DNA of 64,000 bases from Acidobacteriota bacterium (GTDB taxonomy: Bacteria > Acidobacteriota > Thermoanaerobaculia > Gp7-AA8). Position 1 is the stretch's first letter; the number at the start of each line of letters is the position of its first letter. Shown in pieces: positions 1 through 8,558 of this stretch. The DNA lies in the NCBI GenBank assembly GCA_019244185.1, contig JAFATB010000009.1:25218-89217 (forward strand). Reading direction: 5' to 3'. Below the pieces are notes generated by a model. The model did no database searches and was not told the origin of the DNA. It saw only the letters and a list, made by a program, of their open reading frames with translations. A program made the position numbers and the translations under genes.

Positions 1-322
1 CGACGCCGGCGACGAGCACTTGTCTGCGGCCGAGCGCGTCGAGCCGCGCGGCAAAAACGTCGCAGCCGTGCGCGGAGAAGCACAGCTTCTCGATCGGCGC
101 GTAGCCGTACGTCTCGTCGAGCGCGCGGCGCAGCGGCTCGATCGTCGGGCCGAGTCCTTTGACGTACTGCTCGGTGACGAGCGCGGGGACGCCGAGGAGA
201 TGACAGCCGCGCACGAGGCGCTCGACGTTCTTCGCGACCGCGTCAGCGCGGTCGATGACCGGCATCAGCTTCTCCTGCACGTCGATAACGACGAGGACGG
301 CTTGCTGAGGATCGAGTTTCAT
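1..322 (-). CDS. Isochorismatase-family hydrolase, 3' end cut by window edge
   Basis: The first 107 codons are visible; the C-terminus lies left of the window. The protein opens MKLDPQQAVLVVIDVQEKLM, the conserved first strand and Asp of the isochorismatase/nicotinamidase cysteine-hydrolase fold (Asp of the VIDVQ motif). A lysine in the TEQYVKGLG region fits the catalytic Lys position of the family. The catalytic Cys region would be beyond the edge, so activity and substrate cannot be judged. The ATG at 322 overlaps the stop of the upstream dehydrogenase gene (ATGA), implying translational coupling and one transcript with that gene and the TetR regulator. The exact substrate (nicotinamide, isochorismate or other amide) is unknown. 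Confidence 0.8.
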   Translation of the reverse strand, partial: MKLDPQQAVLVVIDVQEKLMPVIDRADAVAKNVERLVRGCHLLGVPALVTEQYVKGLGPTIEPLRRALDETYGYAPIEKLCFSAHGCDVFAARLDALGRRQVLVAGV

Positions 323-1233
323 ACGCGATGCAGCGGCTCCTGTCCGTGGAGAAACAGCAGCACGTTCGTGGCAGCGATGCGCGCCATCGCGTTGCGCGCC
401 TCTTCGGTCGCGGAGCCGATGTGCGGCACGACCACGACGTTCGGCATCGCGAGCAGGCGCGGGTTCACGGCCGGCTCGTGCTCGTAGACGTCGAGCGCGG
501 CGCCGCGCAGCTGGCCGCGGTCGAGCGCGTCGCAGAGCGCGTCTTCGTCGACGAGCGGTCCGCGCGCGGTGTTGACGAGATACGCGTCCCGCTTCATGCG
601 CGCGAGCGCGGCGGCGTCGATGATGTGATGCGTCTCGCGCGTGAGCGGCGCGTGGATCGAGAGGATGTCGCTCGTTGCGAGCAGCTCGTCGAGCGGCTCG
701 CCGCGGCGCACGCCGAGGACGTCCATGCCGAAGGCGCGGGCGCGCGTGGCGACGGCGCTGCCGATGCGGCCCATGCCGAGAATGCCGAGGCGTTTGCCCT
801 GGAGCGAGGCGCCGAGGAGCTTGAGCGGCTCCCACGGAGAGCGTCCGGTCTCGCGCACTTCGCGATCGCCTTCGACGACGCGGCGCGTCACCGCGAGCAG
901 TAGTGCCATCGTGAGATCGGCGGTCGCTTCCGTGAGCACGCCGGGCGTGTTCGTGACGGTGATGCCGAGCTCGCGCGCGGCGTCGACGTCGATGTTGTTC
1001 GTGCCGACGGCGAAGTTCGAGACGATGCGCAGGTTCGGATTCGACTCGAGGACGCGGCGCGTGATCGGATCGGAGAGCAGCGTGATCGCGGCGTCGGCGT
1101 CGGCGAGGATCGTGATCACATCCTCCTCCGAACGCTCCGGCTCCGTCGGATGCTCGATGAGATCGAAGTGTGGCGCGAGCAGCGCGCGGGCGACGTCGGG
1201 AAAGCGCGCGGTGAGAACGACGGTGTAGCGCAT
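319..1233 (-). CDS. D-2-hydroxyacid dehydrogenase (glyoxylate/hydroxypyruvate reductase type)
   Basis: A 304-aa NAD(P)-dependent D-2-hydroxyacid dehydrogenase, cytoplasmic, reducing a 2-oxoacid such as glyoxylate to the D-hydroxyacid. It has the dinucleotide motif GILGMGRIGSA at about 150-160, the catalytic Arg in NTARGP (about 224), the Glu in YEHEP (about 252) and the His in PHIGSAT (about 271). The length is typical of the GyaR/GhrB group. The ATG at 1233 shares one base with the stop of the TetR gene upstream, and its stop overlaps the start of the isochorismatase-like gene, so the three form an operon. The substrate is not decidable from sequence; the family and catalytic triad are clear. 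Confidence 0.9.
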   Translation of the reverse strand: MRYTVVLTARFPDVARALLAPHFDLIEHPTEPERSEEDVITILADADAAITLLSDPITRRVLESNPNLRIVSNFAVGTNNIDVDAARELGITVTNTPGVLTEATADLTMALLLAVTRRVVEGDREVRETGRSPWEPLKLLGASLQGKRLGILGMGRIGSAVATRARAFGMDVLGVRRGEPLDELLATSDILSIHAPLTRETHHIIDAAALARMKRDAYLVNTARGPLVDEDALCDALDRGQLRGAALDVYEHEPAVNPRLLAMPNVVVVPHIGSATEEARNAMARIAATNVLLFLHGQEPLHRV

Positions 1234-1967
1234 TACTCTTCGATGCCGAGGTAGCCGAACATCATGCGCGTCAGCTCGGCCTCGAGGTCGGCCGGCGCGC
1301 GCAGGCCGTGCGGCTGTTCCGCTTCGAGCACGACGGTCTGCAGGATCGAGGCGAGCGTGATCATCATGAACTCGATCGCGACCTCGACGTTCGGATGCGC
1401 GATCTGGTCGCGGTAGCGCATCATCAGCATGGCCACGGCGGCGGTGGAGGTGCGGTTGATCTCGTGCGCGGCGCGGCGGAAGGCGGGGTCGGGATGCGTG
1501 CGCGAGAACTGCAGCAGCGCGCGGAGCAGGTTGCGCCGGCGGCGGTACGAGTCGAGCGTGCCGCGGATCATGCCGCGCAGCAGCTCGGGCAGCGGGATGT
1601 GCATGGCCATGCACGCGTCGAGAATCGACGCGGTCTGCTCGCGCTTCTGCGCGAGGTATCGCTGCCAGACCGCGCGGAGGAGCGTGTCCTTGTCGACGAA
1701 GCGGCGGTAGACGACGCCGACGGACACGCCGGCTTTCGCGGCGATGGCGGGCACGGTGGCTGCCTCGAGTCCGCCTTCCTCGAGCAGTTGCTCGGCGGCG
1801 TTGAGCAGGCGCGAGACGGTTTCCAGGCTGCGGGCCTGTTTCGGCGGCGTGGCCTGCACGTGCTCGAAGAGCGCGTCGACGTGCTGGTTTTTTCCGCGCT
1901 TGAGCGCCTCGCGCGCGTACAGCGCCTTGACCTCCTGCGTGAACGAGCGTTCCCGGGTCTGCTTCAT
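1233..1967 (-). CDS. TetR-family transcriptional regulator
   Basis: A 244-aa TetR-type repressor. The helix-turn-helix lies at about residues 71-93 (TVPAIAAKAGVSVGVVYRRF), followed by a helical ligand-binding domain. The 45 or so basic residues before the usual TetR start are longer than typical; no better internal start is evident, so the ATG at 1967 was kept. It is divergent from an ABC-2 exporter with only 47 bp between start codons. That gap holds a perfect 12-bp palindrome (1997-2008), so it very probably represses the exporter and perhaps itself. The ligand is unknown. Downstream genes encode a hydroxyacid dehydrogenase and a hydrolase. Confidence 0.88.
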   Translation of the reverse strand: MKQTRERSFTQEVKALYAREALKRGKNQHVDALFEHVQATPPKQARSLETVSRLLNAAEQLLEEGGLEAATVPAIAAKAGVSVGVVYRRFVDKDTLLRAVWQRYLAQKREQTASILDACMAMHIPLPELLRGMIRGTLDSYRRRRNLLRALLQFSRTHPDPAFRRAAHEINRTSTAAVAMLMMRYRDQIAHPNVEVAIEFMMITLASILQTVVLEAEQPHGLRAPADLEAELTRMMFGYLGIEE

Positions 1968-1978
1968 CCGCGACTAGC

Positions 1979-2014
1979 TTGACACATTGCGAATGCGAAT
2001 GTACATTCACGTTT
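1979..2014 (+). promoter_or_regulatory. Promoter and palindromic TetR operator; apparently leaderless exporter start
   Basis: TTGACA at 1979-1984, a 17-bp spacer, then TACATT at 2002-2007 form a good sigma-70-type promoter. The perfect palindrome GAATGTACATTC (1997-2008) overlaps the -10 box, the position expected of a TetR repressor. Seven bases after the -10 comes the exporter ATG (2015), so the transcript would be leaderless or nearly so. That the adjacent TetR protein binds here is inference from position and symmetry. Confidence 0.6.
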
Positions 2015-2941
2015 ATGCGAACGGAGATTCACATTTCAGGACTGCGGAAGGTCTACGGCCAGGTGACCGCGCTGGACGGCCTCGACCTCGACATCGGCGA
2101 GGGAGAGCTCTTCGGCCTCCTCGGTCCCAACGGCGCCGGGAAGACGACCACCATCGGCATCCTGACGACGCGCGTGCTCGCCACGAGCGGCACCGCGGTC
2201 GTGGCGGGGCGCGACGTCGGGAAGGATCCGGTCGGCGCTCGTCGCATGATCGGCGTCGTGCCGCAGCGGCCGAACCCCGACCGCAGCCTGCTCGTCGGCG
2301 AGAATCTCGTCTTCCACGCCACGTACTTCGGCATCCCGCGCGCGGAAGCGTCGCGCCGCACCGACGCGCTGCTCGAGCAACTCGGCCTCACCGACAAGAA
2401 GAAGGCGAAGGCGGATGCGCTCTCCGGCGGCCAGCAGCAGCGCCTCATGATCGCGCGCGCGCTCATCCACGAGCCGCGCGTGCTGTTCCTCGACGAGCCG
2501 ACGGTCGGCCTCGATCCGCAGGCGCGCCTCGCGTTGTGGGACGTGCTGCGCGAGCTGCACGGGCAGGGCCGCACGATCGTGATGACGACGCACTACATGG
2601 AAGAAGCGGATCAGCTCTGCGACCGCGTGGCCATCGTCGACCGCGGCAAGCTGCTCGCGCTCGACACGCCGTCGGAGCTGAAGGCAAAGGCGCCCGGCGA
2701 GACGATCATCGAGGTCACGCTCGACCGTCCGCTGCCGGACGAGCCGCTGTCGCTCGCGGGCGTCACGCGCACGGAAGTGCGCGGGCCGGTCGTGCGCGCG
2801 TTCGCCGAGCGGGCCGCGGCGGCGGTGCCGTCGCTGCTGTCGTTTGCGGAGTCGCGCGGCTACGCGGTGAAAGACATCCATCTCTCCAAGCCGAGCCTCG
2901 AGACGCTCTTCATTTCGCTCACCGGGAGAAAGCTCGCATGA
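2015..2941 (+). CDS. ABC-2 exporter ATP-binding subunit (DrrA/antibiotic type)
   Basis: A 308-aa cytoplasmic ATPase of the ABC-2 export family. Walker A is GPNGAGKTT, the signature is LSGGQQQRL and Walker B is VLFLDEP. The roughly 85-residue C-terminal extension after the nucleotide-binding domain is typical of drug or polyketide exporters of the DrrA type. The first ATG at 1979 would place the start inside the promoter, so the ATG at 2015 (MRTEIHISGL) is preferred. Its stop overlaps the permease start (ATGA). Together they likely export a hydrophobic compound sensed by the divergent TetR regulator; the substrate is unknown. Confidence 0.9.
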   Translation: MRTEIHISGLRKVYGQVTALDGLDLDIGEGELFGLLGPNGAGKTTTIGILTTRVLATSGTAVVAGRDVGKDPVGARRMIGVVPQRPNPDRSLLVGENLVFHATYFGIPRAEASRRTDALLEQLGLTDKKKAKADALSGGQQQRLMIARALIHEPRVLFLDEPTVGLDPQARLALWDVLRELHGQGRTIVMTTHYMEEADQLCDRVAIVDRGKLLALDTPSELKAKAPGETIIEVTLDRPLPDEPLSLAGVTRTEVRGPVVRAFAERAAAAVPSLLSFAESRGYAVKDIHLSKPSLETLFISLTGRKLA

Positions 2942-3708
2942 ATGGAAAAGTCTTCGGCGCCCTGCTGCTGCGCGACGCCATCGTGGCGCGGCGCGAGATC
3001 GTGGCGCTGCTGGTCCGCACGGCGTTTCAGCCGGTGCTGCTCGTAGTCGTTTTCGGCTACGTGCTGCCGTCGATGGGGATGATCCCGCGCGGCTACGCCA
3101 CGACGATGGTGCCCGGCGTGGCCGCGCTCTGCCTGTCGATGGCGTCGCTGATGTCGGTGGCGATGCCGCTGGTAGTGGACTTCGGCTTCACGAAGGAGAT
3201 CGAAGACCGGCTGCTCGCGCCGATTGCGACGGACCTCATCGCCGTCGAGAAAGTGATCGTCGGCGCGCTGCAAGGCTTCGTCTCCGCGGCGATCGTGCTG
3301 CCGTTGTCGTATCTCGTCTCCGGACGCGCGGCGGGGTTGTCGCTCTCGCATCCGCTGCTGCTCATCGTGGTGATGCTGCTGACCGGCGCCGCGTTTTCGT
3401 CGTTCGGACTTTGGCTCGGCACGGTGATGCAGGCGCAGCAGATGCAGGTCATCATCAGTGTCATCTTCGTGCCGATGATCATGTTCGGCTGCGTGTATTA
3501 CCCGTGGAGCGGCCTCGAACATCTGCCGGTCCTGAAGTACGCGGTGCTCATCAACCCGGTGGTCTACGCTTCAGAAGGTTTGCGCGCGTCGCTCACGCCG
3601 GCGGTGCCGCACATGCCGCTCGTGGCAATCTTCGGCGCGCTGCTCGTTTCGCTCGCGGTGCTGCTGTCGCTCGGACTGCGCTCGTTCCGCAAGAAGGCGA
3701 TCACGTAG
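2938..3708 (+). CDS. ABC-2 exporter permease subunit
   Basis: A 256-aa integral membrane protein with about six hydrophobic segments (near 25-45, 55-80, 105-130, 140-165, 170-190 and 230-248), the layout of ABC-2 membrane subunits. The segment FTKEIEDRLLAPIATDLIAV around 82-101 matches the conserved loop of DrrB-type permeases. It starts within the stop of the ATPase gene and must work with it as exporter of an unidentified substrate. Its end overlaps by 8 bp with the convergent small membrane protein gene at 3701. Confidence 0.88.
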   Translation: MNGKVFGALLLRDAIVARREIVALLVRTAFQPVLLVVVFGYVLPSMGMIPRGYATTMVPGVAALCLSMASLMSVAMPLVVDFGFTKEIEDRLLAPIATDLIAVEKVIVGALQGFVSAAIVLPLSYLVSGRAAGLSLSHPLLLIVVMLLTGAAFSSFGLWLGTVMQAQQMQVIISVIFVPMIMFGCVYYPWSGLEHLPVLKYAVLINPVVYASEGLRASLTPAVPHMPLVAIFGALLVSLAVLLSLGLRSFRKKAIT

Positions 3709-3886
3709 ACGGCTTGCGCGCGAGCAGCCAGCCGAGGACGAAGAGCGCGCCGCCGATGCCGAGGAGGCGGACCTCGACGGCGACGTTGTCGTTCATCAGG
3801 CCGTAGGAGAGGCCGATCGGCAGCAGCACGAGCGCGACGAGCTGCAGCAGGCGGCCGAGCGTCGCGGCCATCGTTCCGCTCGTCAT
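3701..3886 (-). CDS. Small two-TM membrane protein, unknown function
   Basis: A 61-aa protein with two hydrophobic helices (about 10-29 and 41-56) separated by a short polar turn, MNDNVAVEVR. Its ATG overlaps the stop of the large HEAT-cyclophilin gene (ATGA), so it is translated from the same transcript. No family can be named with confidence. The close coupling suggests it is a real gene even though short. It could anchor or assist the upstream lipoprotein, but nothing in the sequence shows this. Confidence 0.6.
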   Translation of the reverse strand: MTSGTMAATLGRLLQLVALVLLPIGLSYGLMNDNVAVEVRLLGIGGALFVLGWLLARKPST

Positions 3887-6480
3887 GGCCGCGGCGAATC
3901 CTTCGGCTGCGTCTGCGCGGCGATGGCGAGGAGATCGTCTTCGAAGAGCCCGTTCGGGCGCTCGACGATGCGGCCGAGCTCCTGGCCGTCGCGGTAGTAG
4001 ATGAACGTCGCGACTTTGTCGATGTGCTTGCCGGCGAGGAGCGCCTCCGGCTTCTGCTTCGCGCGGTCGACGGCGACGAACGACGCCGGCAGCTCGACGC
4101 CGTACGTCTTCAGATCGTCGACGATGCGCAGGAACTTCGGCACCTCGCGCTGCGAGTCGGTGCACCACGTGCCCATGTAGACCTCGATACGGTCGCCTGG
4201 CTTCACGTACGTCTTCATCATCTCAACGACGGACGGGTCGGCCTGATAACCGGCCTTGCGCTGTTCGTACTCGGGAACGCCGTGCAGCAGGCGGTCGGGC
4301 GTCGTCGGACCGATCTCGAGCGGCAGCGAGACGTTGGCGATGTTCGCGATCGCGTCGGCGCTGACGGGCGGATGTTCGTCGATGGTGATCGTCTCCACGC
4401 GGTCGCCGCGCTCGGTCTGATCGACGACGCCCGTCATGCCTTCGTAGACGCGCGCGAAGATCGTGTAGCCGCCGTCGAGGTGTGGCTGCGGCGAATGCGT
4501 GATGAAGAACTGCGAGCCGCCGGTGTCGGGACCGGAGAGCGCCATGCCGACGGCGCCGCGCGTGTACTTCTGCAGGTTGATCTCGTCGCGGATGGCGTAA
4601 CCGGGACCGCCGCTCATGTCGTTGCGCGGATCGCCGCCCTGAATGACGAAGTTCGGTACGACGCGCATGAAGCTCGTGTTGTCGAAGTACTTCTTCTTCG
4701 CCAGCTGCGCGAAGTTCCACGTCGTCAGCGGCGCGTCCTGCGTCAGCAGCGCGAGCTGGATGAGGCCGCGCGTCATGTGAATCGTGGCCGTGTGCGGCTG
4801 CCGCGACCAGCGCACGATCTCCTCGTATTTGTTCTGCGCGCGCTCGCTTGCGATCGGCGTGTACTGCATGCGCGGCAGGTGTTCCTGCTCGACGAGCTGG
4901 TCGGACGCGAAGCGGCGCACGACCGGGTCGGCGTCCGCGAGCAAGCCGATGAGGAACTTGCGGCGATCCGGATGCGCGAAACCGGCGATGGCTTCGATCG
5001 CGGCCAGGCGCGCGTCGTTCTGCGGGGCGGTGCGCTCGCGCTGTTCGATCGCATGCAGTGTGGCCAACCAGCGTCCGGCCTGGATCTTCGTCAGCAGCGG
5101 ATACTTCGAGATCGCGGTGGCGCGGACCACGACGTCGGGATCATCCATGGCTTTGATCACGCGCGGACCTTCGACGTCGATGAACTGCTCGCCGATGGCG
5201 CCGATCGCCGACGCGCGTACGAACGGTTCCTTGTCGTCAAAGTAGACGGCGCGGACTTCCGTGCCGATCGCGCCGCTGTGCTCCGTCGCCTCGATCGCGC
5301 GCACGGCGCTCCAGCCGGTGAAGCCGCTGACGAAGTGCAGGTCGCTGAGCGCTTTGATGAAGTGCTTCGCGAACGCGCCGGCGGCGAGCTCGCGTTCCCA
5401 CTGCGAGCCGTTCTTCAGCACGTCATTCAGCCGCCCTTTCGCGGTCTCGTTCATCTCCGCGTACGCGGCGAGCGGCTCGATCATCGACGCGCGCACGCCG
5501 GGATCGGGATCGTCGAGCGCGGCGAAGACGCGCGGCAGATCGTTCGCGTTGAGGATGTCCTTGTGTTTGTCCGCGAGGCGGCCGATCGCGACGGCGGCGT
5601 TCGTGCGCACCCACGGATGCGCGTCGCCGAGCGCGTTGATGAGCGCGCGCGCGGACGCGGGATCGCCGATGCGGCCGAGCGCGGTCGCGGCGTACGCGCG
5701 CGTGAGCACGTTCGTATCCGTGAGGAGCAGCTCGAGCTGCGCGCGCGCCGGTGCATACGCGCGGCGCGCGAGCGTGTACGCCGCTTCCTGCCGGATCGCG
5801 GGCGACGGCGAGTCGAGCGCGCGCAGCGCGACGACGCTCGCCTCGTCGTTGTCGAAGCGGAAGAGGAAGCGGATCGCGCGCGCGCGAACGCCTTCGTGCG
5901 TCTTCTCGTCAGCGAGCCAGAGGTAGCGCTGCAGCCGCAGTCCGCTCGTGTCGCCCGGCGCGACCTTCGACAACGCTTCGACCGCTTCCGCGGCCACGCC
6001 CGCGTCGGGGTCGCCGGTCAGGTATTCGATCGTGCCGAGCCCGTGCTCGTCGCCGATCTCGCCGAGGGCGAAGGCCGTCATCTCGCGCACGTTGCGGTCG
6101 GCGTCGTGCGCGAGCGTTCCGAGCTCGCTGATGCCGGCCTGCGTCTCGGATGGCTCGCGCGTGCCGTTCTTGTTCTCGTCGGCGAACGCGTGCGGACCGA
6201 TGCGCGCGAGCGCGAGCGCGATGCGCAGGCGATGCAGCGGATTCGGATGCGCGACCCACTGCGCGACGAGCGCGGGGTCGTACTGGCGCCGGTCTTCGAG
6301 CGCGAGGATGCGCGCTTCTTCCTGCACGGTGAAGCCGTACGTGCCGGTGCCGTCGGAGGGGGCGGGCGTTGCCGGCGACGGCGATGCAGCTGTCGCGGAC
6401 GTGGTGGTGGAAGTCGGGTTCGTGGTCGTGGTGCCGCACGCGATGCCGAGGAGGAGCGCGGCGACGGAAAGCTTGCGCAT
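3883..6480 (-). CDS. Lipoprotein with HEAT repeats, cyclophilin PPIase and thioredoxin-like domains
   Basis: An 865-aa multidomain protein. A lipoprotein signal (MRKLSVAALLLGIAC, Cys 15) is followed by a Thr/Ser/Pro linker. Residues about 60-550 hold repeated HEAT-like helical pairs (units such as NVREMTAFALGEIGD and HPWVRTNAAVAIGRLAD). About 570-710 is a cyclophilin-type peptidyl-prolyl isomerase: the catalytic Arg is in FMRVVPNFVIQGGDP and the GSQFFIT strand is intact. About 740-855 is a thioredoxin-like domain, but its active site reads WCTDS, so only the first redox Cys remains. It probably acts as a membrane-tethered periplasmic folding or scaffold factor. ATG 6480 is chosen because it gives the lipobox. 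The three-domain order is unusual. Confidence 0.85.
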   Translation of the reverse strand: MRKLSVAALLLGIACGTTTTNPTSTTTSATAASPSPATPAPSDGTGTYGFTVQEEARILALEDRRQYDPALVAQWVAHPNPLHRLRIALALARIGPHAFADENKNGTREPSETQAGISELGTLAHDADRNVREMTAFALGEIGDEHGLGTIEYLTGDPDAGVAAEAVEALSKVAPGDTSGLRLQRYLWLADEKTHEGVRARAIRFLFRFDNDEASVVALRALDSPSPAIRQEAAYTLARRAYAPARAQLELLLTDTNVLTRAYAATALGRIGDPASARALINALGDAHPWVRTNAAVAIGRLADKHKDILNANDLPRVFAALDDPDPGVRASMIEPLAAYAEMNETAKGRLNDVLKNGSQWERELAAGAFAKHFIKALSDLHFVSGFTGWSAVRAIEATEHSGAIGTEVRAVYFDDKEPFVRASAIGAIGEQFIDVEGPRVIKAMDDPDVVVRATAISKYPLLTKIQAGRWLATLHAIEQRERTAPQNDARLAAIEAIAGFAHPDRRKFLIGLLADADPVVRRFASDQLVEQEHLPRMQYTPIASERAQNKYEEIVRWSRQPHTATIHMTRGLIQLALLTQDAPLTTWNFAQLAKKKYFDNTSFMRVVPNFVIQGGDPRNDMSGGPGYAIRDEINLQKYTRGAVGMALSGPDTGGSQFFITHSPQPHLDGGYTIFARVYEGMTGVVDQTERGDRVETITIDEHPPVSADAIANIANVSLPLEIGPTTPDRLLHGVPEYEQRKAGYQADPSVVEMMKTYVKPGDRIEVYMGTWCTDSQREVPKFLRIVDDLKTYGVELPASFVAVDRAKQKPEALLAGKHIDKVATFIYYRDGQELGRIVERPNGLFEDDLLAIAAQTQPKDSPRP

Positions 6481-6534
6481 GCGGCGAATGATATGGCTTG
6501 CGCAAAACCGGCCGCCACGCGAGACTCCGGAACA

Positions 6535-7185
6535 ATGTCCGCGGTCCCGGCCGAGTCTGCAGTGGAAGTCGAGGGAGTGTCGCGCCGCTACGGGCGCCGC
6601 TGGGCGCTCGCGGACGTGAGCTTTCGCGTTCCCGCGGCGAGCGTGCTGATGATCGCGGGACGCAACGGCGCGGGGAAGTCGACGCTGCTGCGCGTACTGG
6701 CGACGGCGATCCGCCCCGATCGCGGACGCGTGCGCGTCGGCGGCTTCGACGCCGTGCGCGAGCGTGAGGACGTCCGCAAACGCACCGCGCTCCTCAGCCA
6801 TCACAACTATCTCTACGAGTCGCTGACCGCGCGCGAGAACCTCGTCGTCGTGGCCGATCATCTGCGCGCAAGCCGCGATTCCATCGACGGCATCCTCGCG
6901 GAAGTCGGACTTGCGGCCCGCGCGCACGATCTCGTGTCGACGTTCTCGGCCGGCATGCGCAAGCGGCTCTCGTTCGCGCGCATCCTGCTGCAGCAGCCGC
7001 GCGTCGTGCTGCTCGACGAGCCATACGGCGCGCTCGATCCCGCCGGCTTCGACCTCGTCGACGCGTTCATCCGCGCGTTTCGCGAGCGCGGCGCGACGGT
7101 GCTCTTCGCGACGCATCAGCTCGAGCGCAGCGCGAAGCTCGCCGACGCGAGTCTCGTGCTCGAAGACGGTCGGGTGGTCGCGTGA
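6535..7185 (+). CDS. ccmA: Heme exporter ATP-binding protein CcmA
   Basis: A 216-aa ABC ATPase, first gene of a complete System I cytochrome c maturation operon. Walker A is GRNGAGKST, the signature region is FSAGMRKRLSFAR and Walker B is VVLLDEP. With CcmB and CcmC it releases heme-loaded CcmE in the periplasm using ATP. The start at 6535 (MSAVPAES) is preferred; an in-frame ATG lies 14 codons upstream at 6493, close to the divergent lipoprotein gene start at 6480. Its stop overlaps the GTG of ccmB. The gene order ccmABCDEFGHI makes the assignment secure despite generic ABC features. Confidence 0.9.
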   Translation: MSAVPAESAVEVEGVSRRYGRRWALADVSFRVPAASVLMIAGRNGAGKSTLLRVLATAIRPDRGRVRVGGFDAVREREDVRKRTALLSHHNYLYESLTARENLVVVADHLRASRDSIDGILAEVGLAARAHDLVSTFSAGMRKRLSFARILLQQPRVVLLDEPYGALDPAGFDLVDAFIRAFRERGATVLFATHQLERSAKLADASLVLEDGRVVA

Positions 7186-7838
7186 TCGCCGCGCTGCGCA
7201 AGGAGTTGCTGCTGCAGTGGCGATCGCGTGCGCAGTTCCTCGCGGTCTTCGTCTTCGGCGCGGCGTCGCTGCTGCTGTTCAGTTTCGCGGTCGGTCCGAA
7301 CGCGCGCGCGCTGCGCACGTTCTCCGCCGGATTTCTGTGGCTCGGCCTTTTGCTCTCGTCGACGCTCACGCTCGCGGAGTCGTTTCACGCGGAGATGGAG
7401 AACCGCGCGCTCGAAGGGCTGCTGCTGTTGCCGTCCGATCCGCGCGCGCTCTACTACGGCAAGGCCATCGCGAACTGGCTGCAACTGACGCTGCTCGGCT
7501 TCGCGCTGGTGCCGGTGATGGTCGTGCTCTACGACGCCGGCACGCTCGAGCTCGCGCGGCTCGCCGTCATCATCGCGCTCGGCGCGGCGGGGCTCTCCGC
7601 GCCCGGAACGCTGTACGCCGCGATGACGTCGCAGGTGAAGGCGAAACAGACGCTGCTCCCTTTGCTGTTGTTCCCGCTGATCGTCCCGGCTCTGCTCGCG
7701 TCCGTCAAAGCGACTTCGCTCGCGATCCTCGGCGATCCGATGGCGCAGTCGCGGTCGTGGATGGCGCTGCTGGCCGCGTTCGATTTGATTTACTGGTCGT
7801 TGTGCGGTCTGCTGTACGGACGCGTCGTCGAAGAGTGA
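7182..7838 (+). CDS. ccmB: Heme exporter membrane protein CcmB
   Basis: A 218-aa integral membrane subunit with six hydrophobic stretches, the standard CcmB size and topology. Family-like segments include FHAEMENRALEGLLLLPSDP in the cytoplasmic loop. It partners CcmA and CcmC in the complex that frees holo-CcmE. The start is GTG at 7182, overlapping the ccmA stop as GTGA; no ATG fits the N-terminus. Nine bases separate it from ccmC. Confidence 0.9.
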   Translation: MIAALRKELLLQWRSRAQFLAVFVFGAASLLLFSFAVGPNARALRTFSAGFLWLGLLLSSTLTLAESFHAEMENRALEGLLLLPSDPRALYYGKAIANWLQLTLLGFALVPVMVVLYDAGTLELARLAVIIALGAAGLSAPGTLYAAMTSQVKAKQTLLPLLLFPLIVPALLASVKATSLAILGDPMAQSRSWMALLAAFDLIYWSLCGLLYGRVVEE

Positions 7839-7847
7839 GAAAAGGTC

Positions 7848-8558
7848 ATGGAACTGCCCAACCATAAAACGGGGTCCGCGCCGTACTGGATGCTCGCGCT
7901 CGGCATCGTCTGCCTCATCGCCGGCTCGTACGTCGGCCTCTTCCGCGCGCCGGCCGAGGCGTACATGGGACAGGTGCAGCGAATCATGTACGTGCACGTG
8001 CCGACGGCGTGGAACGCGCTGCTGGCGATGACGTTCGCGTTCGCCTGCGCGGTCGTGTTCCTCTTCAAAGCCGATTTCAAGTGGGACGCGCGGCTCGAGG
8101 CGGCCATCGAAGTCGGCGTCCTGCTCGCGTTCCTGCTCTGCTGTCAGGGTGCGATCTGGGCGAAGCCGACGTGGGGCGTCTGGTGGGATTGGGATCCGCG
8201 CCTGACCACGACCGCGGTGCTGCTCTTCGCGTTCCTCGGCATCCTCGCGTTGCGGAAGTTCGTCGACGATCCCGCGCGCCGCGCGATGTGGTCGTCCGTC
8301 GCGACGATCATCGCGTACGCCGACGTCCCGATCGTCTACTACTCCGTGCGCTGGTGGAACTCGCTGCATCAGCAGCAGTCGAGCCCTTCGACCGTTTCGT
8401 CGCAGTTCTACTTTCCGCTGCGCGCGAACGCGTTCGGCGTGCTGTTTCTCATGACCGGCTTCATCATGATCCGCGCGCGCATCGCCACGCTGCGGCTGCG
8501 CACCGAGCTCGCTGCGCCGCCGGTCCTGCGCGGCGACGAAGCAGGAGAGATGGCATGA
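7848..8558 (+). CDS. ccmC: Heme lyase / exporter subunit CcmC
   Basis: A 236-aa six-helix membrane protein that loads heme onto CcmE. The tryptophan-rich heme-handling motif of the family is present as WGVWWDWDPRLTT (about 104-116). Conserved histidines flank it, in YVHVPTAWNA (about 49-51) and in WWNSLHQQQSS (about 168-178). Length and order between ccmB and ccmD fit. Translation is coupled to ccmD by an ATGA overlap at 8555. Confidence 0.93.
   Translation: MELPNHKTGSAPYWMLALGIVCLIAGSYVGLFRAPAEAYMGQVQRIMYVHVPTAWNALLAMTFAFACAVVFLFKADFKWDARLEAAIEVGVLLAFLLCCQGAIWAKPTWGVWWDWDPRLTTTAVLLFAFLGILALRKFVDDPARRAMWSSVATIIAYADVPIVYYSVRWWNSLHQQQSSPSTVSSQFYFPLRANAFGVLFLMTGFIMIRARIATLRLRTELAAPPVLRGDEAGEMA

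Noticed and set aside
4024..7185. A very long plus-strand open frame (over 1000 codons) opposite the HEAT-cyclophilin gene
   Set aside because: Its composition is Arg/Asp/Val-rich antisense of a GC-rich gene; only its last part (from 6535) encodes a recognisable protein, CcmA.
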